This document shows positions 27,080 to 35,723 of a DNA stretch of 64,000 nucleotides, in pieces (position 1 is the stretch's first letter; each line of letters opens with the position of its first letter). A program made the position numbers and the translations under genes. The stretch is from NCBI RefSeq assembly GCF_916619195.1, contig NZ_CAKAKL010000007.1:310001-374000 (forward strand), read 5' to 3'. Origin of the DNA: Inquilinus sp. Marseille-Q2685 (GTDB taxonomy: Bacteria > Pseudomonadota > Alphaproteobacteria > DSM-16000 > Inquilinaceae). The notes under the pieces were generated by a model. It was given only the letters and a program-made list of their open reading frames with translations. It did not search any database and was not told the DNA's origin.

Positions 27080-29116
27080 TCAGTCGAGCCCGATCCGACT
27101 CGCGGCGTCCCGGAACAGGCGCTGGTCCTCGGGGGCGAACTGCATGGCCGTGAGGAAATCGGCGACGCGGTAGTGCGGCAGCGCCCGGCGGATCGCGGCG
27201 GCGTGGATACGGGCCTCGTCCGGACGGCCGGCCAGGGCCAGGGAGAAGGCGGCGATCGCCCGGATATGCGCATGCGCATTCGGGCGCGCGGCCGCCTTCA
27301 TCCCCCAATCGGCGGCCTCGTCGAACCGGCCCAGCCGCACCAGGGCCATGGCGCGGGCGCCGAGGAAGCCGAACAGCAGGGGATCGAAGGGGCTGAGCCG
27401 GCGCGATCGTTCGGAGGCGGCGATCGCGGTGCCGGGATCGCCGCTCTGGGAGTGGACGAAGGCGAGGGTGTAGTGGCCCTGGGCGAAGTTCGGGCTCAGC
27501 TCGACCGCCTGCTCCAGCTCGGCGATGGACCGGCCGTGATCGCCGCGCAGCCACAGCGCCCGGCCCATGGCCCAATGCGCGGTGGGGTCGCGATCATCGG
27601 CGACCAGGCTTTGCCCGGCGGCCTCGAAGGCTCGATCGATCTCCGGGCCGCGCGGGGCCCAGCCCTGGAAGGCGCTCTGGAAATGGGTGAAGGACAGGCC
27701 GGCATGGGCCCGGGCGAAGTTCGGGTCCTGGCGCAGCGCGATCTCGAAGAAATGCCGGGCCTGCTCGTTGTCGTCCCGGGTGAACCGGTACATGTGCCAC
27801 AGGCCGCGGTGATGCGCCTCCCAGGCGTCCAGGGAGTTCGGCGGCCGCAGGATGGCGCGGTTGCGCTCGATCGTCTCGATCTCGCTGTCGATCGCCGCGA
27901 CGATCCGGTTGCCGATCTCGTCGAGCACCAGGAACGCGTCGTCCAGCGTCTGGTTGAACATCTCCGCCCAGACGATCCGGGCGCTGCGGGCCTCGGTCAG
28001 CTCGACCGTCACGGTCAGGCGCCGGTCCTGCCGCCGGGCGAAGCCGCTGACGACATAGTCGACATCCAGCATCCGCCCGGCGTCCTCGGCCCCGATGCGC
28101 CGGTCGCGCAGGGCGAACACGGTCCCCTGGGCGATGACGAACAGGCTGCGCAGCTTGGCCAGGCGGGTGGTGACGTCGTGGGCGAGGGCATCCGCCACCC
28201 CGTTGTGGGAGCCGGCCGCCGCCGGGTCGGCAAAGGGCATCACCGCGATCGAGGCACGGCGCGAAACGGCGAGGGCCACGTCGTCGGGGCTGCCGCCCGA
28301 GGCATCTGCGGCGGGCGGTGAGCGAATGGTGCTATCGTTGCGCGACCGCGCGGCCTGCCAGGCCCTGCGCAGGATGGTGCCGTCCAGTCCCTCGGCCTCG
28401 AACTGCCGGATCGCCGCCGCCAGATGGGCTTCGCCCTCGCGGATCCGGCCACGGCGGGCGAGCTCCTCCAGCACCAGGCCGTGCACGCGTGGATCGAAAG
28501 GCACCAGCTCCAGCCAGGCCTCCAGATGGCCGAGCCGCACCTCGTCCTGGGCGCTGGCGGCGAGATGCTCCAGGAGGGCGATGCGGCAGCCGCGGAAGCG
28601 GCGGCGCTGCGCGGTCAGCCAGCCGGTGAAGGCCGGGCTGCGCCCGATCTCCAGCCCGTCGAGGAACTCTCCGGCGAACAGCGCCGCCAGGGCCCGCAGC
28701 CGCTCGGGGGCGATCGCCGCGATGCCCTGCTGCGCCGCCAGGGCGACCTCGGCGGCGTCGACGAAGCCGTCCGCCAGGTCGAGCCGGACGGTGTCCCCCA
28801 CGGTCTCCAGCCGCGGCCGGCCGGGGTCGTCGACCAGGCCGCGGATTTTGCTGAGGCACCAGCGCAGCTCGCCCCGCGGGTCGCTGGGGCCGTCCCACAG
28901 CAGCTCGCACAGCTGGCTGCGCCCGACCGGATGGGACGCCAGCGCCAGATAGGCCAGGAGGCCGCGCACCTTGCGCGATGCCGGCAGCGCGACGGCGGCG
29001 CCGTGCCGGCGCACCGCCAGCGGCCCCAGCAGCCGCAGCTCGACCGGTGGGCCGTCCCGGACCGCTTCCGCGGATTCCTCGGCAATTCCCACGCCGCCAC
29101 CCACGCTCGCCTCCAC
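27080..29116 (-). CDS. SARP-like regulator with TolB-like and TPR domains
   Basis: The protein has about 678 residues. The N-terminus is a winged helix of the OmpR/SARP kind (LRLLGPLAVRRHGAAVALP, then LLWDGPSDPRGELRWCLSKI), followed by a bacterial transcriptional activator helical repeat. Residues about 290-430 form a TolB-like N domain (RRASIAVMPFADPA, then DVDYVVSGFARRQDRRL), as seen in adenylate-cyclase-like regulators. The rest is TPR repeats (DPNFARAHAGLSFTHFQSAF, then SPNFAQGHYTLAFVHSQSG). It is a cytoplasmic regulator of the kind common in Rhizobiales and Rhodospirillales. The most upstream start is GTG at 29116, and GTGs at 29104 and 29092 are alternatives. It converges on the RTX pair, so co-regulation is possible but not shown. 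Confidence 0.75.
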   Translation of the reverse strand: MEASVGGGVGIAEESAEAVRDGPPVELRLLGPLAVRRHGAAVALPASRKVRGLLAYLALASHPVGRSQLCELLWDGPSDPRGELRWCLSKIRGLVDDPGRPRLETVGDTVRLDLADGFVDAAEVALAAQQGIAAIAPERLRALAALFAGEFLDGLEIGRSPAFTGWLTAQRRRFRGCRIALLEHLAASAQDEVRLGHLEAWLELVPFDPRVHGLVLEELARRGRIREGEAHLAAAIRQFEAEGLDGTILRRAWQAARSRNDSTIRSPPAADASGGSPDDVALAVSRRASIAVMPFADPAAAGSHNGVADALAHDVTTRLAKLRSLFVIAQGTVFALRDRRIGAEDAGRMLDVDYVVSGFARRQDRRLTVTVELTEARSARIVWAEMFNQTLDDAFLVLDEIGNRIVAAIDSEIETIERNRAILRPPNSLDAWEAHHRGLWHMYRFTRDDNEQARHFFEIALRQDPNFARAHAGLSFTHFQSAFQGWAPRGPEIDRAFEAAGQSLVADDRDPTAHWAMGRALWLRGDHGRSIAELEQAVELSPNFAQGHYTLAFVHSQSGDPGTAIAASERSRRLSPFDPLLFGFLGARAMALVRLGRFDEAADWGMKAAARPNAHAHIRAIAAFSLALAGRPDEARIHAAAIRRALPHYRVADFLTAMQFAPEDQRLFRDAASRIGLD

Positions 29117-29195
29117 GGGCGGCGGCTACGCTCCCCGGCATGGCAGAGGCCCGCACGACATCAGGGCCGACTGCCGTCACCAACGGAGAACGATC

Positions 29196-30044
29196 ATGGC
29201 CGCGCCCACCGGGAGCATGACTCAGAACCCGCCATCCGCTCAACCTGACCTCATGGCCGTCAAGGCCCGCCAACAGGGGGCCTGGTCCTCCGGCGACTAC
29301 GCCGTGGTCGGCACCACCCTGCAGATCGTCGGCGAGCAGCTGTGCGAGGCGCTGGACCTCCGCGCCGGCCAGGCGGTGCTCGACGTCGCCGCCGGCAACG
29401 GCAATGTCGCTTTGGCCGCCGCCCGGCGCTGGTGCGACGTGACCGCCACGGACTATGTGCCGGCGCTGCTGGACCGCGCCCGCGAGCGCGCCGGGGCCGA
29501 GCGGCTGGCGATCCGGTTCCAGGAGGCCGATGCCGAGGCCCTGCCGTTCGCCGACGACAGCTTCGACATCGTCGTGTCGACCTTCGGCGTCATGTTCACC
29601 CCGGACCAGGACCGGGCCGCGGCCGAGCTGCTGCGGGTGTGCCGGCGTGGCGGGAAGATCGGCCTCGCCAACTGGACGCCGGACGGCTTCATCGGCCAGC
29701 TGTTCAAGACCATCGGCCGGCACCTGCCACCGCCGGCCGGCCTCCGGTCCCCCGCACTGTGGGGTACACGCGAGCGGCTGGCGGAGCTGTTCGCGCCCGG
29801 GGCGGCGTCGATCGCCTCGGCCCAGCGGCACTTCGTGTTCCGCTACCGCTCGCCGGCGCACTGGCTGGAGGTCTTCAGGACCTATTACGGCCCGGTGCTG
29901 AAGGCCTTCGCGGCGCTGCCGCCGGAGGGCCAGGCGGCGCTGGAGGACGACCTGGTGGCCCTGCTGGGCCGCTTCAACCGCAGCGGCGACGGCACCATCG
30001 TCGTTCCCGGCGAATACCTCGAGGTCGTCGTCACCAAGGCCTGA
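29196..30044 (+). CDS. class I SAM-dependent methyltransferase
   Basis: The protein has 282 residues with a Rossmann-type methyltransferase core. Motif I is VLDVAAGNGNVALAAARR (SAM binding), DYVPALLD follows as motif II, and the post-motif FDIVVSTFGVMFTPDQ and LLRVCRRGGKIGLANW complete the UbiE/COQ5-like pattern. It would methylate a small molecule. The substrate is not evident. CGGAGAA precedes the ATG at 29196. It is divergent from the SARP-type regulator with only about 79 bp between starts, so that regulator may control it. The gene ends 2 bp before the stop of the convergent hydrolase. Confidence 0.85.
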   Translation: MAAPTGSMTQNPPSAQPDLMAVKARQQGAWSSGDYAVVGTTLQIVGEQLCEALDLRAGQAVLDVAAGNGNVALAAARRWCDVTATDYVPALLDRARERAGAERLAIRFQEADAEALPFADDSFDIVVSTFGVMFTPDQDRAAAELLRVCRRGGKIGLANWTPDGFIGQLFKTIGRHLPPPAGLRSPALWGTRERLAELFAPGAASIASAQRHFVFRYRSPAHWLEVFRTYYGPVLKAFAALPPEGQAALEDDLVALLGRFNRSGDGTIVVPGEYLEVVVTKA

Positions 30045-30046
30045 GG

Positions 30047-30814
30047 TCAGCCGCGCGGCGCATCCCCCAGGAACTCCGCGATGGCGAGGCCCAGCTCCGG
30101 CTTCGCCACCGCGCTCATATGGTTGCCGGGGATGGTGACGGAGCGGCCCTGCGGCAGGGCGGCGGCGAGATCCGCGGCCGAGCCGTTGTCGTCGTCCTCG
30201 GCGCCGGCCACCACCAGGGTCGGCACCGCGATCCGCGCCAGCGCCTCGCGCGGCGTGTCGACCGAGGTTCCCAGGACCTGCAGCAGCGCCTCCGGGTCGC
30301 CGCCGACGGTCTTCAGGAAGGCCTCGGCCATCCATTCCGGCGTGCCGCGCTGGAAGCTGCCGAGGCTGGTCAGGATGCGGCGGAAATGGGCGTTGCGCCC
30401 GCCGGCGCTGACGATGCCGTCGAGCCCCATCCCAGCCACGATCGCCCGCCCCGGCGCGGCGCCGCGCACCAGCATCCGCACCACCGTCCGCCCGCCCAGC
30501 GAATAGCCGCCGAGATCGTAGTCGGCGAGGCCGAGCTGCTCGACCAGCGCCAGCCCGTCATCGGCCAGGATGTCGGGCGGATAGGCGGCGGGATCGTGCG
30601 GCTTGGCGCTGTCGCCATGGCCGCGCAGGTCCGGCATGACCACGCGATAACCCCGCGCCGCGATCGCCTCGGCATGGCCGTAGCGCAGCCAGTTCACCGT
30701 GGCGGTCGAGAAGAAGCCGTGGATCAGGACCAGCGGCCGTCCTTCCCCGACCTCGCGATAGGCGAGGGCGACGCCGTCACGGCCCTGGAACTGACGGGCG
30801 GGAAGGTCGGTCAT
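30047..30814 (-). CDS. alpha/beta-fold hydrolase
   Basis: The protein has 255 residues and is a soluble alpha/beta hydrolase. It has LVLIHGFFSTATVNW (oxyanion-hole HG), the acid-rich MPDLRGHGDSAKPHDP typical of the haloalkane-dehalogenase/esterase branch and the nucleophile elbow LGGYSLGGRTVVRML with its Ser. VAGAEDDDNG probably carries the catalytic Asp, and IPGNHMSAV the His. All triad positions are present, so it should be active. The substrate is unknown. The ATG at 30814 lies 23 bp after the stop of the GNAT gene on the same strand, so the two form a small operon. Confidence 0.85.
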   Translation of the reverse strand: MTDLPARQFQGRDGVALAYREVGEGRPLVLIHGFFSTATVNWLRYGHAEAIAARGYRVVMPDLRGHGDSAKPHDPAAYPPDILADDGLALVEQLGLADYDLGGYSLGGRTVVRMLVRGAAPGRAIVAGMGLDGIVSAGGRNAHFRRILTSLGSFQRGTPEWMAEAFLKTVGGDPEALLQVLGTSVDTPREALARIAVPTLVVAGAEDDDNGSAADLAAALPQGRSVTIPGNHMSAVAKPELGLAIAEFLGDAPRG

Positions 30815-30837
30815 GCCGGTTGTCCTTGTCTGCGGGG

Positions 30838-31263
30838 TCAGCGTTCGCGCTTGTACGAGAAGGCGTCCTTCAGCCGCGTCATCCCGGCCCGCTCGTAGAA
30901 GCCGACCGCCTCCGGCACCGAGGCCAGATACAGGCTGACCTGCGGGCCGAGCTGCCGTCGTGCCTCGTCCAGCAGGCCGCGGCCGACGCCGAGCCGCTGG
31001 GCCGAGGACGAGACGGCGAGCTCGGAGAGGTAGCAGCACCAGACCGAATCGGTGACGCCGCGCCCGACCCCCACCAGCGGCCGTCCGGGCCGGTCCAGCC
31101 GGGCGGTCACGATCAGGCTGGCGCCGTCGATCATGGCCTGCAGCCGCGGCGCGTCGTCGACCGGGCGGATGCGGCCGAGGCCGGATTCGACCAGCACGCG
31201 CCGGAACTCGGCCACGTCCAGGCCCTGTTCGCGGCCATAGAGGATGCGGGGCGTCTCGCTCAT
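30838..31263 (-). CDS. GNAT-family N-acetyltransferase
   Basis: The protein has 141 residues. The acetyl-CoA-binding pattern is visible: LSELAVSSSAQRLGVGRGLL (motif A, Q/RxxGxG/A) followed by VSLYLASVPEAVGFYERAGM, the usual GNAT C-terminal strand with the FYxxxGM phrase. The substrate (small amine or protein N-terminus) cannot be told. The start at the ATG 31263 gives a normal family length. A longer open frame reaches 31458 but translates to low-complexity sequence. It is followed by the hydrolase gene, and its start is divergent from a second GNAT gene 100 bp away. Confidence 0.82.
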   Translation of the reverse strand: MSETPRILYGREQGLDVAEFRRVLVESGLGRIRPVDDAPRLQAMIDGASLIVTARLDRPGRPLVGVGRGVTDSVWCCYLSELAVSSSAQRLGVGRGLLDEARRQLGPQVSLYLASVPEAVGFYERAGMTRLKDAFSYKRER

Positions 31264-31363
31264 GGCCGGGAGACTGCACCATCCCCGCCGGAGTCCGGAA
31301 GCGGTTTCCGGAGCCGAAGCGGCCGCCCGGATGTTTTGATCGGAAGCAGGTGGGAGAACCGGC

Positions 31364-31930
31364 ATGGGCTTCACCATCCATCCGCTGACGCCGGATCTGT
31401 GGCCGGCGCTGGAGGACCTGTTCGGCCCGGCGGGCGCGGTCAATGGCTGCTGGTGCATGCATGGCCGGATCGGCGCCGCCTATCGCCGCCGGCAGCGGGA
31501 CGAGAACAAGGCCGATTTCCACGCGGTGGTGCGGCAAGGGCCGCCGCCGGGGCTGCTCGCCTTTGCCGACGGCGGCCTGGCGGTCGGCTGGTGCCAGCTC
31601 ACCCCGCGCGCGGCGCTGCCGGAGCTGGACCGCAACTGGCGGCTCAGGAGCGTCGACGACCTGCCGGTCTGGGCGCTGTCCTGCCTCTATGTCCGCAAGG
31701 GCTGGCGCCGGCGCGGCGTCAGCGCCGCGCTGATCGCAGGCGCGCTGCGGGCGGCGAAGCGGGCCGGGGCGCCGGCGCTGGAGGCCTATCCCTTCGACGC
31801 CGCGGTCTCGCCCAGCGCGTCGGGCTCCGGCTACGCCTCGACCTTTGCCCGGCTGGGCTTCCGCGAGGTGGCCCGCCGCATCCCCGCCCGGCCTATCCTG
31901 CGGCACGATCTGGCGGGGATCGCGGGCTGA
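31364..31930 (+). CDS. GNAT-family N-acetyltransferase with CWCM motif
   Basis: The protein has 188 residues. It belongs to a GNAT subgroup marked by NGCWCMHGRI near residue 30. The acetyl-CoA motif is LSCLYVRKGWRRRGVSAALI (RxxGV), followed by AKRAGAPALEAYPFD and YASTFARLGFREVARR. It is soluble and probably modifies a small molecule or peptide. It is divergent from the other GNAT gene but not closely similar to it, so this is not a recent duplication. Its stop is 3 bp from the stop of the convergent SDR gene. Confidence 0.82.
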   Translation: MGFTIHPLTPDLWPALEDLFGPAGAVNGCWCMHGRIGAAYRRRQRDENKADFHAVVRQGPPPGLLAFADGGLAVGWCQLTPRAALPELDRNWRLRSVDDLPVWALSCLYVRKGWRRRGVSAALIAGALRAAKRAGAPALEAYPFDAAVSPSASGSGYASTFARLGFREVARRIPARPILRHDLAGIAG

Positions 31931-31933
31931 ACC

Positions 31934-32713
31934 TCAGAGCGTGCCGGGGAAGGCGCCGCCGTCGATCAGGATGTTCTGGCCGGTGATGTAGCCGGCATGG
32001 ACGCTGCACAGGAAGGCGCAGGTCGCCCCGAACTCGTCCGGATGGCCGAAGCGGCCGGCCGGGATCGCGGCGCGGCGCCGGTCGGCGACGGCCTCGGCGT
32101 CCTGGCCCGAGCGCTGGGCCGCCGCATTGATGCCGCCGCGCAGCCGGTCGGTGTCGAAGGATCCGGGCAGCAGGCCGTTGATGGTGACGCCCTTGCCAGC
32201 CATCTGCCGGGCGACGCCGGCGATGAAGCCGGTCAGACCGGACCGGGCGCCGTTCGACAGGCCCAGCTCCGGGATCGGCGCCTTCACCGCGCTCGAGGTG
32301 ATGTTGACGATGCGGCCGAAGCCGCGGGCGGCCATGCCGTCGACCACCGCCTTGGTCAGGAAGATCGGGGTCAGCATGTTGGCGTCGACCGCCCTGATCC
32401 AGGCGTCGCGGTCCCAGTCGCGGAAAGCGCCCGGCGGCGGGCCGCCGGCGTTGTTGACCAGGATGTCCGGCTCCGGGCAGGCCGCCAGGGCGGCCTGCCG
32501 GCCGGCCTCGGTGGTGATGTCGCCGGCGATCGCCGTCACCCTGGCACCGGTCGCGCGGCGGATCTCCTCGGCCGTCGCCTCCAGCGCCTCGGCGCCGCGG
32601 GCGGTGATGACGAGCTCGACGCCCTCGCGCGCCAGCGCCAGGGCGCAGCCCTTGCCCAGCCCCTTGCTCGCGGCGCACACCAGGGCCTTGCGGCCGGTCA
32701 ATCCCAGATCCAT
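31934..32713 (-). CDS. short-chain dehydrogenase lacking the YxxxK motif
   Basis: The protein has 259 residues of the SDR fold. The cofactor loop CAASKGLGKGCALALA (TGxxxGxG type), DILVNNAGGPPPG (NNAG) and the Ser strand IVNITSSAVK are present. Where the catalytic YxxxK is expected, residues 152-157 read LSNGAR, so Tyr and Lys are both missing. This is a recognisable SDR subgroup (LSNxxR) often named 3-oxoacyl-ACP reductase, but classical reductase chemistry is doubtful. GGAGGAGAC precedes the ATG at 32713. It is 101 bp downstream of the LuxR-type regulator gene on the same strand and may be controlled by it. Confidence 0.85.
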   Translation of the reverse strand: MDLGLTGRKALVCAASKGLGKGCALALAREGVELVITARGAEALEATAEEIRRATGARVTAIAGDITTEAGRQAALAACPEPDILVNNAGGPPPGAFRDWDRDAWIRAVDANMLTPIFLTKAVVDGMAARGFGRIVNITSSAVKAPIPELGLSNGARSGLTGFIAGVARQMAGKGVTINGLLPGSFDTDRLRGGINAAAQRSGQDAEAVADRRRAAIPAGRFGHPDEFGATCAFLCSVHAGYITGQNILIDGGAFPGTL

Positions 32714-32814
32714 GGTCCGTCTCCTCCCGCCCCGGCGGCGGGTCGTGCTTCGTGCGAAGGGCGCAGGGTGCGACGTCCGGCGGCGGATGTCACCCCGGGA
32801 TGCGGCGCCGGCGG

Positions 32815-33564
32815 TCAGAGGATCAGCAGGCCGAGGGCGAGGGCGGTGGCCACGGCTTCGCTGCGGCTGGACGCCTGCAGCTTGCGCATCGCCGAGCCGA
32901 TATGCTCGTCGACGGTGTAAGCCGAAAGCTCCAGCTGGCGGGCGATGCCCTTGCTGGTGGCGCCCCGGGCGACCCGGGCCAGGCACTCGCGCTCGCGGGG
33001 GCTGAGCTCGGCGCGCTGCCGGCTGAGCCGGACGGCGATCCGCCGGGCCGCGACGGTCGCCAGGCGTCCTTCGATGGCGACGGCCCGGGTCAGATGCGGG
33101 GCGAGGGCGCTCAGGACGCGCAGCTCCTGATCCGCATAGACCGGCTGCCGGCGGGAGCGGACGATCTTCAGCGCGACCGGCTGTCCTGCCGGGTCCAGGC
33201 AATACCAGGACAGGCCGACATGGATGCGGTTGGGGATCAGCAGGTCGTTGTAGATCTCGGTCCCTTCCAGCTCCCGCACGGGCACCAGCGCGCAGTCGTC
33301 GACTGCCGTCCCGGGCGGCAGGCGTCGCATCTTCGGCCAGATCGGGTCGAGGCCGTGGTAGTAGGCGGCGTAGGACTGGTGGCAGGCGCGGTCCATGTCG
33401 ATCGTGATCGCCTGCGCCGCCGGCCGCCCGTGCCAGCGCAGCCCGGCGGCCATGCCGCCGACCGCCCGGGTCGTCCGCTCGAGCAGCACCGCCCAGTCCT
33501 CGTCGCCCATGGCGGCGTCGTAGGTCCGGCCGATCAGATCGTTCAGAGCGCGTTCGTCCAGCAC
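32815..33564 (-). CDS. LuxR-type HTH regulator
   Basis: The protein has 249 residues. The C-terminal 65 residues are a LuxR/GerE helix-turn-helix (LSPRERECLARVARGATSKG, then LSAYTVDEHIGSAMRKLQA). The N-terminal part is a GAF/PAS-like sensor region (DLIGRTYDAAMGDEDW, HQSYAAYYHGLDPIW) without the conserved acyl-homoserine-lactone pocket residues that I would expect, so it is probably an orphan regulator sensing another signal. The start is GTG at 33564. The opening MLDERALNDLIGRTYDAA matches related proteins, which favours it over the ATG at 33510. There is no synthase gene nearby. The SDR gene follows and may be its target. Confidence 0.75.
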   Translation of the reverse strand: MLDERALNDLIGRTYDAAMGDEDWAVLLERTTRAVGGMAAGLRWHGRPAAQAITIDMDRACHQSYAAYYHGLDPIWPKMRRLPPGTAVDDCALVPVRELEGTEIYNDLLIPNRIHVGLSWYCLDPAGQPVALKIVRSRRQPVYADQELRVLSALAPHLTRAVAIEGRLATVAARRIAVRLSRQRAELSPRERECLARVARGATSKGIARQLELSAYTVDEHIGSAMRKLQASSRSEAVATALALGLLIL

Positions 33565-33612
33565 GGCGGATGCGGGCCCAATGCCGGGCGCCAGGCCGCG
33601 CCCGGGGCCAGA

Positions 33613-34461
33613 CTACCAGCGGAAAGATGGCAGCAGGATGTCCGGGGTGCAGCCGACCGTCGCGAACTCGTGCGCCATCTCGTCCTCTTCCATGCCGGCA
33701 TGGATCCCGGTGCGCACCAGCGCGGCGGCGGCGCCGAAGCCGCGGGCGCCGGCGACGTCGTGCTCGACGCTGTCGCCGACGCACACGACATCACCGGGCC
33801 GCTCCACCCCGGCGGTGGCGGCGGCGGGACGGTACATCAGCGGATGCGGCTTGCCGACCCAGGTGACGGTGCCGCCCAACCCCTCATACATTTCGGCGAT
33901 GCGGCCGGCGCCGAAGGCGGGGCCCAGCGGGGTCAGCATGATCTTGTCCGGGTTGGTGCACAGCGCCGGCACGCCGCGTGCCGCGGCCGGGGCCAGCAGG
34001 GCCCGGTAGCTGTCGAGCGGGATCAGGTGCCCGCGGCTGCCGGCGATCAGCACCAGGTCGGCGGCGTCGCCCGTCTCGGCCTCGGCGAAGCCCAGCGTCT
34101 CGGCGAAGCCGCGATCCTCGCCGCTGGAGATGACGAGGCAGCGGGCGCCGCTGCCGGGCGAGACGGGCAGGGCGCCGCTCTGCAGCAGGGCCAGCGCCAC
34201 GTCGCCCGAGGTGACGAAATGGTCGTAGCTGTCGCGGGCGAAGCCCAGCGTCTCCATCCGCCGCGCATTGTAGGCGGCGGAGCGGCCGGAGTTGGACAGC
34301 AGCACGACGTGCCGGCCGGCATCCTTCAGCCGGCGCAGCGCCTCGATCGCGCCGGGATAGGGATGGCGGCCGTCATGCAGCACGCCGTACTGGTCGACGA
34401 AGAAGGTGCCGAAACGGTCCACCAAGCCGCCGATTCCATCCACCTGCTCAATCATCGGCAT
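33613..34461 (-). CDS. HAD class IIA hydrolase
   Basis: The protein has 282 residues of the HAD superfamily, class IIA (NagD/PGP-like). Motif I is FFVDQYGVLHDGRHPYPGA, where Asp is the nucleophile and the usual second Asp is replaced by Tyr, as in the related subfamily that has Trp there. Motif II is VLLSNSGRSA, the Lys motif is in VTWVGKPHPLMY, and motif IV is VCVGDSVEHDVAGA. It probably removes phosphate from a sugar or polyol phosphate. It ends the polyol gene run. Its first ATG (34461) shares one base with the FGGY kinase stop (TGATG), and a second ATG at 34455 is also possible. Its place suggests dephosphorylation of a dead-end phosphorylated intermediate (inference). Confidence 0.82.
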   Translation of the reverse strand: MPMIEQVDGIGGLVDRFGTFFVDQYGVLHDGRHPYPGAIEALRRLKDAGRHVVLLSNSGRSAAYNARRMETLGFARDSYDHFVTSGDVALALLQSGALPVSPGSGARCLVISSGEDRGFAETLGFAEAETGDAADLVLIAGSRGHLIPLDSYRALLAPAAARGVPALCTNPDKIMLTPLGPAFGAGRIAEMYEGLGGTVTWVGKPHPLMYRPAAATAGVERPGDVVCVGDSVEHDVAGARGFGAAAALVRTGIHAGMEEDEMAHEFATVGCTPDILLPSFRW

Positions 34462-35723
34462 CAAGACGCTCCGAGTCCTGCCAGGGCCAGCCGGGCTGTA
34501 CCCTCTGCCGCGTCCTCGGACAAGGCCGGCAGGAAGGGCACGCCCAGCTGCCGGCGGCGGATCTCGGTCCAGCCGGCATTGGCGGCGCCGCCGCCGACAC
34601 TGCGCAGCGAGGTCACGGCCGGCGCGCCGAGCTCGGCCAGCAGGCGGTAGGCCCGGCCCTCGATCCCGGCGATGCCCTCCAGCACGCCCTGGAAGAACAC
34701 CGCATCGTCGTCCGGCCGCGGCTCCAGCACCGGCGCCAGCGCGGGATCCGCCACCGGGAAGCGCTCGCCCGGCCGCGGCAGCGGGTAATAGGACAGGCCG
34801 GTCGGCCGGTCCGGCCGCAGCGAAGCGGTCAGATCCTGCAGCCGGTCGCGGCCGAACAGCTGGGCAATCACCGCCCCGCCGCTGTTGGAGGCGCCGCCGA
34901 CCAGCCAGCGGTCGCCCATGCGGTGGCTGTAGACGCCGTGCTGCGGAGAATCGACCGGTCGGTCGGACAATAATTTGATCACCAGCGTCGACCCCAGCGC
35001 GGTGACCGCATCGCCCACCGCATCCGCCCCGGTGGCCAGGAAGGACGCGCAGCCGTCGGTGGTGCCGGCGACCACCAGCGCGCCGGCGGGCAGGCCGAGC
35101 GCGATCCCTTCCGCCCCGACCGGGCCCACCGGCGTGCCGGGCGCCACCGCTCGCGGCAGGGCGGCGGGATCGACGCCGAGGCCGAAGATCCAGTCCGGCC
35201 AGCGCCTGGCCACCGGGTCGTAGCCGGTCTTCAGCGCGTTGTTCTCGTCGGTGACGTCGAAGCGGCCGGACAGGCGGCCGGCGATCCAGTCGGCCTGGTG
35301 CAGCACCCGCACGGCCCCCGGCCGCCGCAGCAGCACCAGGGCGCGTGCGAGGGCGGAGCTGCGGCCGCGGGCGGCGCTGCCGGCCGGGGCGGCGGCGTCG
35401 ATCCGCGCCACCACCGCATCGTCCGGACAGGGATCGTTGTACATCAGCGCGGTCCCGACCGGCCGTCCGGCCGCGTCGGTCGCCAGCACGGTGCCGGAGG
35501 TGCCGTCGACCGACAGGGCGCCGACCGTGGACAGGTCGGCCTCCGCCGCCAGCCGGCGCAGCGCCGCGATCGTGGCCAGCCACCACATTTCCGGGTCGCG
35601 CGGGTCCAGGCCCGGGCTGTCGGTCGACATCACGCCGCGGCCGACCGGGCGGCCGGCGGCGTCCACCGCCACCGCTCGCACGCCGGAGGTGCCGACATCG
35701 ATGCCGATCGCGCGTGCGGTCAT
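34461..35723 (-). CDS. FGGY-family carbohydrate kinase (second of two)
   Basis: The protein has 420 residues, somewhat short for the family. The N-terminal ATPase fold begins IGIDVGTSGVRAVAVDAAG, and ALSVDGTSGTVLATD plus LHQADWIAGRLSGRFDVTD fit the sugar side. The C-terminal half has VVAGTTDGCASFLATGA, TALGSTLVIK, and the adenosine-site SVGGGAANAGWTEIR. It phosphorylates a sugar or polyol with ATP, and the substrate is unknown. The ATG at 35723 overlaps the stop of the class II aldolase gene by 4 bp (ATGA), and its stop touches the HAD start, so aldolase, kinase and phosphatase form one tightly coupled unit. Confidence 0.85.
   Translation of the reverse strand: MTARAIGIDVGTSGVRAVAVDAAGRPVGRGVMSTDSPGLDPRDPEMWWLATIAALRRLAAEADLSTVGALSVDGTSGTVLATDAAGRPVGTALMYNDPCPDDAVVARIDAAAPAGSAARGRSSALARALVLLRRPGAVRVLHQADWIAGRLSGRFDVTDENNALKTGYDPVARRWPDWIFGLGVDPAALPRAVAPGTPVGPVGAEGIALGLPAGALVVAGTTDGCASFLATGADAVGDAVTALGSTLVIKLLSDRPVDSPQHGVYSHRMGDRWLVGGASNSGGAVIAQLFGRDRLQDLTASLRPDRPTGLSYYPLPRPGERFPVADPALAPVLEPRPDDDAVFFQGVLEGIAGIEGRAYRLLAELGAPAVTSLRSVGGGAANAGWTEIRRRQLGVPFLPALSEDAAEGTARLALAGLGAS

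Noticed and set aside
32815-33564. Quorum-sensing receptor with acyl-homoserine-lactone binding
   Set aside because: The N-terminal domain lacks the Trp/Tyr/Asp pocket pattern that I would expect, and no synthase gene is near.
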